The translations under genes and the position numbers were made by a program. A stretch of DNA of 16,356 nt from Alphaproteobacteria bacterium (GTDB lineage: Bacteria > Pseudomonadota > Alphaproteobacteria > Sphingomonadales > Sphingomonadaceae). The notes below the pieces were generated by a model that was given only the letters and a program-made list of their open reading frames with translations, did no database searches and had not been told where the DNA came from. The stretch is from the NCBI GenBank assembly GCA_018830415.1, contig JAHJSJ010000169.1:1-16356 (forward strand), in the 5' to 3' direction. Position 1 is the first letter of the stretch; each line of letters begins with the position of its first letter. Below are positions 1 to 6,302 of this stretch, piece after piece.

Positions 1-1055
1 CGCTAAAAGGGTCTGCCTATATGTTCGGCTATCTCGGCGGGGCACCGCTGCCTTTCGCGCTGGCCGACGGCGCACAGCCGCCGCTGATCATCGCGTTCCA
101 GATTCTGCCGCTGGTAATCGTGTTCTCCGCGCTCGCCGCGCTGCTTTGGCATTGGGGGGTGCTGCGCTGGCTGGTGAATGGCCTGTCGTTCCTGCTGCGC
201 CGCAGTTTGGGCGTGAGCGGGGTGGTTGGCCTGTCGGGCGGGGCGAGCATCTTCCTTGGCGTGGTGGAAGCGCCGCTGGTCACGCGCGCTTACTTTGACC
301 GGATGAGCCGCGCCGAACTGTTTCAGGTCATGGTGCTGACGATGGCGACCATCAGCGGCGCGATCCTGATCCTCTATGCCACCACCTTGCGCGAAACCGT
401 GCCCGATGCGGTGGGCCACATGATCTCCGCCTCGTTGATCTCGCTCCCCGCCGCGTTGCTGATCGCGCGGTTGATGGTGCCGGGTAGCGCCGATGACGCC
501 AAGACGGCGGTGGAAAAGGACGAACCTGGCCTCAAATACGAAAGCAGCATTGATGCAATCGTCAAAGGCACGATGGACGGGATGGCGCTGTTCCTCGCGG
601 TAATTGCGGTGATCATCGTGGTGTTTGCGCTGGTGGCGTTGACCGATCAGGTGTTGGCGCTGTTGCCGCTGATCGATGGCGAGGCGATCAGCCTCAAACG
701 GGTGATGGGCTGGGTGTTCGCGCCGTTCATGTGGTTGCTAGGCGTGCCTTGGGGTGAGGCGCAGGCCGCAGGCGGGTTGATGGGCACCAAGGCGATCCTC
801 AACGAATATGTCGCCTATCTTGAACTCGCCGCGCTGCCCGATGGCACCTTTGGCCCGCGCAGCCTGCTGATCGTCACCTATGCGCTGTGCGGGGTGGCGA
901 ACCTTGCCAGTGTCGGCCTGCTGGTATCGACCATCGGCACCCTGTGCCCCGAACGCCGCGCCGAAGCAGCGGGGCTGGGGATGAAAAGCTGGCTCGCAGG
1001 CAACCTTGCCACCGCGATGACGGGGGCGTGGATCGGGCTGGTGAGTTGGGGGTGA
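1..1055 (+). CDS. Concentrative nucleoside transporter (CNT/NupC family), 5' truncated by window edge
   Basis: Inner-membrane symporter that takes up nucleosides with Na+ or H+. The reading frame is open to the left edge (codons before the ATG at 21 read LKGSAY), and the family core normally continues upstream of FGYLGG, so the ATG at 21 is an internal Met and the true start lies outside. Seen in the frame: the gate-helix motif GVVEAPL followed by the SRAELFQVM and MATISGAILILYA segments, the GVPWGEAQAAGGLMGTK segment with NEYVAYLEL, and the C-terminal NLASVGLLVSTIGTLCPERR. All are typical of the CNT C-terminal transport domain. About 350 residues are present out of a usual ~400 or more. Substrate preference and coupling ion cannot be read from this. 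The stop codon abuts the first repeat of the downstream GIY-YIG cassette. Confidence 0.93.
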   Translation, partial: LKGSAYMFGYLGGAPLPFALADGAQPPLIIAFQILPLVIVFSALAALLWHWGVLRWLVNGLSFLLRRSLGVSGVVGLSGGASIFLGVVEAPLVTRAYFDRMSRAELFQVMVLTMATISGAILILYATTLRETVPDAVGHMISASLISLPAALLIARLMVPGSADDAKTAVEKDEPGLKYESSIDAIVKGTMDGMALFLAVIAVIIVVFALVALTDQVLALLPLIDGEAISLKRVMGWVFAPFMWLLGVPWGEAQAAGGLMGTKAILNEYVAYLELAALPDGTFGPRSLLIVTYALCGVANLASVGLLVSTIGTLCPERRAEAAGLGMKSWLAGNLATAMTGAWIGLVSWG

Positions 1056-1098
1056 TGCTGCGCCAACGTCCTTCGACAGGCTCAGGACGAGCGGGATT
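1056..1098 (+). repeat. Left 43-bp direct repeat flanking the GIY-YIG gene
   Basis: It starts directly after the TGA of the nucleoside transporter and matches 1455-1497 with one mismatch (C at 1064, G at 1463). Both copies hold the REP-like core CCTTCGACAGGCTCAGGACG. The two copies lie 399 bp apart, so gene plus left repeat form one unit. Confidence 0.85.
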
Positions 1099-1137
1099 TG
1101 GCACTGCGATCGCTCATCCTGAGCTTGTCGAAGGATG
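1067..1137. repeat. REPIN-like inverted pair of short palindromic repeats
   Basis: A 27-bp arm at 1067-1093 is followed, after a 17-bp spacer, by a 27-bp arm at 1111-1137 whose reverse complement matches it at 24 of 27 positions. Two of the three differences would still pair as G:T. The transcript could fold into a long hairpin just downstream of the transporter stop, so it may also attenuate read-through. The core CTTCGACAGGCTCAGGACGA belongs to a repeat I know as widespread in sphingomonad genomes; copy number here cannot be judged from one window. Confidence 0.8.
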
Positions 1138-1160
1138 CCGCGCCACATAGGATCACGCCG

Positions 1161-1448
1161 ATGCATTTTTGGACCTACCTGCTGCGCTGTTCGGACGGTT
1201 CGTATTATGCAGGCCACACAGACAATATCGATGTGCGGATAGCGCAGCACAATTCCGGCCAAATGTCTGGTTATACCTCGCGTCGCCGCCCGGTCACGCT
1301 GGTCTGGTGCGCCGCCTTCCCGGCACGCGATGACGCTTTCGCTTTCGAGCGCCGCATCAAGGGTTGGGGGCGGGCAAAGAAGGAAGCCCTGATAGCAGGG
1401 GATTGGGAGCGGATATCGCAACTCGCGCGCAATCGGCAAAATGATTGA
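1161..1448 (+). CDS. Small single-domain GIY-YIG endonuclease
   Basis: A 95-residue protein made only of a GIY-YIG (URI-type) nuclease domain. The GIY position reads TYLL near residues 5-8 and the YIG position reads YYAG in SYYAGHT; then come the catalytic-type Arg in DVRIAQH and the metal-binding-type Glu in FAFERRIKGW. The start is set at ATG 1161 because AGGA at 1149-1152 lies 8 nt upstream; a longer frame from TTG 1098 would translate the repeat into LSLSKD and is unlikely. Known relatives are small, often annotated as UPF0213-like or excinuclease-like, and mostly without a defined role. The gene is bracketed by near-identical 43-bp direct repeats inside REPIN-like hairpins, which suggests a link between nuclease and repeat like that of RAYT transposases and REPs. 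That link is inference; DNA repair or no role in mobility are alternatives. Confidence 0.88.
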   Translation: MHFWTYLLRCSDGSYYAGHTDNIDVRIAQHNSGQMSGYTSRRRPVTLVWCAAFPARDDAFAFERRIKGWGRAKKEALIAGDWERISQLARNRQND

Positions 1449-1454
1449 AGCGGG

Positions 1455-1497
1455 TGCTGCGCGAACGTCCTTCGACAGGCTCAGGACGAGCGGGATT
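1455..1497 (+). repeat. Right 43-bp direct repeat flanking the GIY-YIG gene
   Basis: It begins 6 nt after the GIY-YIG stop codon and matches 1056-1098 at 42 of 43 positions. Recombination between the two copies would remove the gene and leave one repeat. Confidence 0.85.
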
Positions 1498-1535
1498 GAG
1501 AACAACTTTAGCTCATTGTGAGCTTATCGAAAGGT
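1466..1535. repeat. Second REPIN-like pair, degenerate right arm
   Basis: The left arm at 1466-1492 is identical to 1067-1093. The right arm at about 1511-1535 (GCTCATTGTGAGCTTATCGA) is the same inverted repeat as 1112-1137 but with several changes, and the 18-bp spacer is almost the same length. The pair ends next to the GGAAG ribosome binding site of the next gene, so the element forms the leader of that gene. Confidence 0.7.
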
Positions 1536-1547
1536 GGAAGTGCCCAA

Positions 1548-2153
1548 ATGCTTGACGCCAAACTGCGCCCGCTGATCGACCCGCCGCTCAATTGGGCGGG
1601 GCGCGTGCTTGCGGGAGTGGGGGTGACCGCCAACGGGCTGACCTTTACCGGGCTGGTGTTGGGGCTGGGCGGCGCGGTCGCCATTGCGCTGGGGCATATT
1701 GGCTGGGGACTGGCGCTGATTATCGCCAACCGGCTGGCAGACGGGCTGGACGGCGCGGTGGCGCGGGTGCGTGGGCCGAGCGACCTTGGCGGATATTTCG
1801 ACATCGTCGCTGATTTCGCCTTCTACGTCAGCATCCCGCTCGGCTTCGGGGCGCTGGCGGCGGAAAACACCCTACCCGCGCTGGTGCTGGTCGCCAGTTT
1901 CGTGCTGACCGGGGTCAGCTTTCTCGCCTTTGCGGTAATCGCAGCCAAGCGCGGCGAGGAAACCACCGCGCACGGGCGCAAGAGCTTTTTCTATTCCACC
2001 GGGCTGGCCGAAGGCACCGAAACCATCGCGCTGTTCATCGCCATGTGCCTGTTTCCGGCGTGGTTCGCGTGGCTCGCCTATGGCTACGGCGCGCTATGCG
2101 TGCTGACCGTGTTTCAGCGTAGCTTTATGGCTGTGTCGGTGTTCCGCGACTAG
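1548..2153 (+). CDS. CDP-alcohol phosphatidyltransferase family membrane protein (YnjF-like)
   Basis: A 201-residue integral membrane protein expected to move a phosphatidyl group from a CDP-diacylglycerol-type donor to an alcohol. The family signature is present: D68-G69-x2-A-R73, then G81, D85 and D89, with seven rather than the usual eight residues between the Arg and Gly. As I recall it, the E. coli YnjF group has the same spacing and similar blocks (KSFFY, LAEGTETI, CLFPAWFA), which argues against a PgsA or PssA assignment. Substrate unknown. The ATG at 1548 was chosen because GGAAG at 1536-1540 lies 7 nt before it; the frame upstream to 1518 only translates the repeat. The last 29 bp overlap the end of the opposite-strand DUF1499 gene. 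Confidence 0.85.
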   Translation: MLDAKLRPLIDPPLNWAGRVLAGVGVTANGLTFTGLVLGLGGAVAIALGHIGWGLALIIANRLADGLDGAVARVRGPSDLGGYFDIVADFAFYVSIPLGFGALAAENTLPALVLVASFVLTGVSFLAFAVIAAKRGEETTAHGRKSFFYSTGLAEGTETIALFIAMCLFPAWFAWLAYGYGALCVLTVFQRSFMAVSVFRD

Positions 2154-2955
2154 CCGTGCCCAGCGATGCTTCAGTACGGCGGCGCAGTTCGATGATCCGT
2201 GCGGTGTTCGCGCCCAGATCGCTGCGGCCCACCCGGCTGACCGAGCGAAAATCGATCTGCGCATCGCCAACGCGGGCGACCACATCATCCTTGAACCCGA
2301 ACCAGAAACTTTCCGCCACACCTTCGACCGTGCCGGCGGTAACATCGCTGCGGATGTCCGAAAGACCCATCGCGTCCATCGCGGCGGCGACTGCGGCCAC
2401 GCCTTCGGCCTTGCTCGCGCCGCCAAGTGGCAGCGGGGCCGGGCGATCCTTGCGGTCGGTGATGATCTGCGCGTGCGATTTGATCGCCAGTTCAGGCGGC
2501 ACGCCTTCGTAAAGTTCGATCTGGCCCAGCGGGGTCTGGTAATCGCTCAACGGATTGGCCGCCGCAGCCTCACGCGCGGCCATCGTTTCCGCCGTAAACG
2601 CGGGTGGATTGGCGGTATCGGTGGCGATATCGTGGATCGGGTTGTCGCCTGCGGAGCTCCTCGCCGCGCTGAACATCACGAACACCGCACCCGGCACCAG
2701 CAGACCGATAATGGCGGCCGCCAGCAGCCCGTTGCGCCGCGGTTTGGTGCGCAGGGCGATAATCAGCGATACCAGCGCGGCCAGCGCGACGACCCCCAGC
2801 AGGATCACGCCTCCACCGAATGACAATGACACCAGCCCGGTCTGCCAGCTCCACAGGCCGATTTTCGTGCCAAGCGCGGCAACCGCGAAATACAATGGAA
2901 GGAACGCCAGCAGGGCGAGGACGATCTTGGTGTGCCAAGGCAGATTTTTCATCAT
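2125..2955 (-). CDS. DUF1499 family membrane protein
   Basis: A 276-residue protein of unknown function with three hydrophobic segments at the N-terminus (about 11-28, 40-68 and 77-97). A soluble region follows, ending in the DUF1499 signature: NPPAFTAE (116-123), WFGFKDDVVARV (218-229) and DFRSVSRVGRSDLGANTARI (235-254). The DUF1499 part is expected outside the cytoplasmic membrane, but topology is inference. Two adjacent ATGs (2955 and 2952) follow AAAGG at 2961-2965 by 5 and 8 nt; the GTG at 2961 overlaps that binding site and is excluded as a start. The gene runs convergent to the phosphatidyltransferase and shares its last 29 bp with it, with no terminator visible between them. It is divergent from the cytochrome c gene across 139 bp. 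Confidence 0.85.
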   Translation of the reverse strand: MMKNLPWHTKIVLALLAFLPLYFAVAALGTKIGLWSWQTGLVSLSFGGGVILLGVVALAALVSLIIALRTKPRRNGLLAAAIIGLLVPGAVFVMFSAARSSAGDNPIHDIATDTANPPAFTAETMAAREAAAANPLSDYQTPLGQIELYEGVPPELAIKSHAQIITDRKDRPAPLPLGGASKAEGVAAVAAAMDAMGLSDIRSDVTAGTVEGVAESFWFGFKDDVVARVGDAQIDFRSVSRVGRSDLGANTARIIELRRRTEASLGTASRGTPTQP

Positions 2956-3094
2956 GGACACCTTTTAACGCGCACGCTGCGTATATCAATCTTTGGCAAT
3001 CATGATCCGCGAACCCGCGCTTTCCATGCCCGAAATACTCGGTTATGGCGCGTTGGCGGATGCGAAGAACCCGTAGTTCAAAGGACATATATCG

Positions 3095-3568
3095 ATGAAA
3101 CGCGATTTATTGTTGGGCGCTGCGGCGCTGGCCAGCCTGACCACTCTTGCGGCTTGCGGCGATGGCGCCGCCGATCAAGCCCCGGCTGCAACAGCTGCGC
3201 CTTCGGTTGCTGCTGCCGCGACCGCTGAAGCTGCGGCGACGGGGGATTTCGCCAGCATGACCACCGATGCCGCCGCCGGTGAAAAGACCTTCGCGCTGTG
3301 CCGTTCGTGCCATGTGCTCGAAGAAGGCGTAAACCGCGTCGGTCCGTCGCTGCACAATATTGTCGGCAGCACAGCAGGTTCGGTGGCCGGTTACAATTAC
3401 TCCGACGCCAACAAGAACAGCGGTGTGACCTGGACGACCGAGGCGTTGTTCGAATATCTGGCAAGCCCCAAGGCATTCATGCCGGGCACCAAGATGGTGT
3501 TTCCGGGCGTCAAGAACGCGCAGGATCGCGCCAATCTGGTCGCCTATCTCGAAAGCCAGTCGAAGTAA
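3095..3568 (+). CDS. Lipoprotein class I cytochrome c (c2/c550-like)
   Basis: A 157-residue electron-transfer protein, exported and probably lipid-anchored on the periplasmic face. Residues 1-21 form a lipoprotein signal ending in the lipobox L18-A-A-C21. An Ala-rich linker follows (about 25-50), then a single cytochrome c domain with the haem site C69-R-S-C72-H73, VGPSLHNIVG, and an axial Met134 in PGTKMVF. The domain resembles soluble cytochrome c2 more than an oxidase subunit. AAAGGA lies 9 nt upstream of the ATG. It is a single-gene unit closed by a strong hairpin terminator. Its redox partner cannot be read from the window. The adjoining halogenase gene is convergent, so no operon link is implied. 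Confidence 0.92.
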   Translation: MKRDLLLGAAALASLTTLAACGDGAADQAPAATAAPSVAAAATAEAAATGDFASMTTDAAAGEKTFALCRSCHVLEEGVNRVGPSLHNIVGSTAGSVAGYNYSDANKNSGVTWTTEALFEYLASPKAFMPGTKMVFPGVKNAQDRANLVAYLESQSK

Positions 3569-3591
3569 GTTTTCGCCTTCGGGCCAGAAAC

Positions 3592-3625
3592 AAAGGGGCG
3601 GTGTGGGCAATCATGCCGCCCTTTT
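3592..3625 (+). terminator. Rho-independent terminator after the cytochrome c gene
   Basis: The stem AAAGGGGCGG (3592-3601) pairs with CCGCCCTTTT (3616-3625) with one G:T pair across a 14-nt loop, and a T run closes it. Because an A run leads the stem, it could also stop minus-strand transcription coming from halogenase 1, which ends at 3639. Confidence 0.8.
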
Positions 3626-3638
3626 TGATTGGCGGCGA

Positions 3639-5168
3639 TCAGGCGGGGGTGCTGCCGGAATCGGCGAGGCAATGGCGTTGCAGATAGTCCGCATGGCTGG
3701 GCAGGCCCGCAACGCTGTGTTCGATCACATTGCGCAGATTGGCGAGGAATTCTTCCAGCTGCGCCGGTGCGATCTGATCGGCCATCGGGTCGTAATCGGC
3801 GGGCATGATGCCTTGGCCCAGCATCACCTGAACCCAGCTCGCCTCGCGGAACAGATCATCGGCATCGCGCCCGACCCGGCCCGATGCGGCGAACAGTTCC
3901 AGCTTGTGCGTGACGCTGTCGGGCACGGCCATATGCTTGCAATAACGCCAGAACTCGGTGTCATCGCGATCGGTGCGATGGTAATGCAGGATCAGGAAAT
4001 CGCGGATCTGGTCAAATTCGGCCATGCAGCGGCGGTTGTATTCGGCGCGTTCAGCGGCGGCGTTTTTGCTGCGCGGGAACAGCTGGATCAGGCGGCTGAC
4101 ATGCGACTGGATCAGGTGGATGCTGGTCGATTCCAAGGGCTCCAGAAACCCGCTCGAAAGCCCGATTGCCGCACAATTCTGCGCCCAGAACGTGTCGCGC
4201 CGCCCGGTGGTGAAGTGGATCGGGCGCGGATCGTCCAGCGGTTTGGTATCCAGCCCCGCCAGCAACGTATCGGCCGCAGCATTATCATCCGTAAACCCGC
4301 TGGCATAGACGTGGCCGTTGCCGGTGCGGTGCTGCAAGGGGATGCGCCATTGCCAGCCTGCCGATTTGGCGGTGGCGCGGGTAAAGGGCACCAGCGTGGG
4401 CAGCCGCTCGCTTGGCACCGCCAGCGCCCGGTCGCACGGCAGCCAGTGCGACCAGTCCTGATAGCCCACCCCCAAAGCGCCGCCCAGCAACAGCGCGCGA
4501 AAGCCGGTGCAATCAACAAAGAAATCGCCCGCCACCCGCCTGCCATCATCGAGGGTGATCGCGGTGATATCGCCGCTCGCCCCATCGCGCTCAACGCTTT
4601 CGACCATGCCTTCGGTGCGCGTAACCCCGCGCGCCTCGGCATAGTCGCGCAGGTGCAGGGCATAGCGGCTGGCATCGAAATGATAGGCATAGGCAAGCCC
4701 CGCCATCGCGGTGTTGCCGACCCGGTCGAGCTTGCCGAACCGCGCCTGATCCGCCGCCAGCTGGTGCAGCGAATAATGCCACAACCCGCCCGCCGCAGGG
4801 CTGGCTTCGCCCATGACGCTGCGCCGCCAGTAATGGTGGAAGGCGACATTGCCGAGGTTCATCCCGGTATCGCCAAAGGTGTGCAGATAACGGCTGCTGA
4901 TCCGCCCCCAATCGACAAATTCGATCCCGAGTTTGTAGGTGCCTGACGCGCGCTGCAGGAATTCGTGTTCATCCAGCCCGAGGATGGTGTTCAATCGGAT
5001 GATCTGCGGGATCGTCGCCTCGCCCACGCCGATGGTGCCGATCGCGTCGGATTCGACCAGTTCGATGGTGAGTCGCTGCCCCAGCAACCGGGCAAAGGCC
5101 GCTGCGGTGATCCAGCCCGCGGTGCCTCCGCCAACGATCACCAGTTTTTCAACGCCGCGCTCTGCCAT
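3639..5168 (-). CDS. Flavin-dependent halogenase, 'tryptophan halogenase' family (halogenase 1)
   Basis: A 509-residue FADH2-dependent halogenase-like protein. Family enzymes make HOCl or HOBr at the flavin and pass it along a tunnel to a catalytic Lys that halogenates an aromatic ring. Seen: GGGTAGW (13-19) for FAD, GEATIP (49-54), catalytic-type Lys79 in TYKLGIEF, W272-Q-W274-R-I-P277 (the WxWxIP halogenase signature), and E346-S347 in LEPLESTS. As I remember PrnA, these fall on the same residue numbers, so the chemistry looks intact. The substrate is unknown: many such genes sit beside TonB receptors in Caulobacterales, Sphingomonadales and Xanthomonas, and the few studied prefer indole-like compounds over free tryptophan. 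A flavin reductase must come from elsewhere. It is the second gene of a pair with the DUF6445 gene (25-nt gap) and convergent to the cytochrome gene. Confidence 0.92.
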   Translation of the reverse strand: MAERGVEKLVIVGGGTAGWITAAAFARLLGQRLTIELVESDAIGTIGVGEATIPQIIRLNTILGLDEHEFLQRASGTYKLGIEFVDWGRISSRYLHTFGDTGMNLGNVAFHHYWRRSVMGEASPAAGGLWHYSLHQLAADQARFGKLDRVGNTAMAGLAYAYHFDASRYALHLRDYAEARGVTRTEGMVESVERDGASGDITAITLDDGRRVAGDFFVDCTGFRALLLGGALGVGYQDWSHWLPCDRALAVPSERLPTLVPFTRATAKSAGWQWRIPLQHRTGNGHVYASGFTDDNAAADTLLAGLDTKPLDDPRPIHFTTGRRDTFWAQNCAAIGLSSGFLEPLESTSIHLIQSHVSRLIQLFPRSKNAAAERAEYNRRCMAEFDQIRDFLILHYHRTDRDDTEFWRYCKHMAVPDSVTHKLELFAASGRVGRDADDLFREASWVQVMLGQGIMPADYDPMADQIAPAQLEEFLANLRNVIEHSVAGLPSHADYLQRHCLADSGSTPA

Positions 5169-5193
5169 GTGTTTGCCCCGCCTGTGCCTATGC

Positions 5194-5928
5194 CTATTCC
5201 GCCGCCGGGCGGAAGAAAGCGTTGATCGTCAACCGCCCGGCGCGCGGATCAGCCACCAGCGCCGCCGCGTTATCAATCACCCCGCTATGCAGGATGTTGC
5301 CGCGATAGAATACCGCCTGATTGAAGGTGCCGGGCACCGCGTGGGTCCGTTCGAAATGCGGCGCGCCGTCGGTGGTATAGGCGGCGGGCGGCAGACCGGT
5401 GCGCGCGACATCTTCCTGCAACGCCTTGGCATAGCGCGGGAAATCCGTGGCCGACAACGCCTCCAGCCCGGTTGAACGGTGGCGGAAAAACGCCGTGCCG
5501 CCGTGCCTGGTGCGGTGGAGATAGAGCATCATCGCGATCTGGTTCGGATCGGTGCCATCGACATGCGGCAGGCGCTGGATCGGGAGCAGATCGGCGGGCG
5601 GCGTGGTGACGATCGAATACCACGCCTGCATTTCCCAGCCCCGGGGCTGGGGGCCGAACCACTGATCGAGTCGCGGCGCAAGCTGGGGCAGCCAGCTTGC
5701 GCAAATCGCCGGATCAAGCGGCGCACGCAGCCCCGGATATTGCGGTGTGATTTGTGCAAAATCTTGCAAAAGCGGTTTCAAAATGACCTTTTCGGGGGAT
5801 TCCAACAGATCGTCGACTGAAACAAGCAGATGATTATATTCAGAAAATCGTTCGACACGGGCCTGCGCGAGCGAGATGGCCCAGCCTTCCGCGGCAATCA
5901 GGGGCTGTGAAGGAGGGGGGGTGGCCAT
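5194..5928 (-). CDS. DUF6445 family protein, putative Fe(II)/2-oxoglutarate oxygenase fold
   Basis: A 244-residue protein of a family named only by number, seen by me mostly beside halogenase genes. It carries the pattern of a double-stranded beta-helix oxygenase: H122-V-D124 in LPHVDGTDP, a strand-rich middle (MMLYLH, GGTAFFRH), a distal His214 in NILHSGVI, and Arg232 in GRLTINAFF. HxD, distal His and Arg are the usual Fe(II) and 2-oxoglutarate ligands; the function itself is inference. The start is placed at ATG 5928, since the longer frame begins only with TTG at 5964 and has no better ribosome site; upstream pairing is weak (AGG, 9 nt away). It is first in the pair with halogenase 1, so it may act on the same substrate. 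A 14-bp palindrome lies 45 bp before the start. Confidence 0.78.
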   Translation of the reverse strand: MATPPPSQPLIAAEGWAISLAQARVERFSEYNHLLVSVDDLLESPEKVILKPLLQDFAQITPQYPGLRAPLDPAICASWLPQLAPRLDQWFGPQPRGWEMQAWYSIVTTPPADLLPIQRLPHVDGTDPNQIAMMLYLHRTRHGGTAFFRHRSTGLEALSATDFPRYAKALQEDVARTGLPPAAYTTDGAPHFERTHAVPGTFNQAVFYRGNILHSGVIDNAAALVADPRAGRLTINAFFRPAAE

Positions 5929-6302
5929 GTGGACCAGCCTATCAAATCCCCTGTTGATGTCCAAGCTGCATCATCAATTAATTGATTAAGAACAAATAAA
6001 ATGCCGAAATCAAAGGGCGCAGTCACCGCAGCGCGCGGGCTTTTCTGAGGCATGGCGGGCGGCGGCGGGCGTTCCTGCAAAAAACTGTGGCCAACAGGCA
6101 ACAATTTGCTGCTTTGCGCCAAGATTTTGCCCGGATTACGATCAGATTGCCTGAATTATAATGTTGTATATAAACAATTATATCAGTTTTTCAAAAGTCT
6201 GGCGGGGGAATGCGGATTGGTGATTTACCTGCAAGCTGTGTTGCGTTATGAAAAAAACTGCAAAAGCGCACGTTCAATGTCGCTTGCGGGGAGAGGACTC
6301 TG
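5929..6302. promoter_or_regulatory. Divergent control region between the DUF6445/halogenase pair and the TonB receptor
   Basis: No gene was seen in this 374-bp gap. It holds a 14-bp palindrome (5973-5986) near the DUF6445 start, a GC-rich middle, and an AT-rich island at about 6150-6197 with TATAAT at 6157-6162 (the same bases read nearly the same on the other strand). An imperfect inverted repeat AGTTTTTCAAAAGT lies at 6185-6198. TGCAAAA-type motifs occur at 6076 and 6259. GAGAGGA at 6291-6297 is the receptor's ribosome site. Promoter placement is tentative. Confidence 0.5.
5973..5986. promoter_or_regulatory. Perfect 14-bp palindrome, candidate operator
   Basis: ATCAATTAATTGAT is identical to its reverse complement and lies 45 bp before the DUF6445 start. 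It lacks the central CG common in LacI-family operators, so another regulator may bind it, or none. Confidence 0.4.

Noticed and set aside
1098..1160. Longer N-terminus for the GIY-YIG protein from TTG 1098
   Set aside because: It would encode only translated repeat sequence; the ATG at 1161 has AGGA at proper spacing and begins the domain.
738..1505. 255-codon minus-strand frame across transporter end, repeats and GIY-YIG gene
   Set aside because: It reads through both repeats (LVLSLSKD twice) and opposite two well-supported genes; not a coding signal.
1791..1817. CDP-alcohol phosphatidyltransferase motif with one residue missing between Arg and Gly
   Set aside because: At first it looked like a damaged active site, but the YnjF-like subgroup appears to share this spacing and all Asp residues are present.
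3603..4946. 447-codon plus-strand open frame
   Set aside because: It lies wholly opposite halogenase 1, whose motifs are clear. The frame is open because of high GC codon bias and shows no recognisable domain.
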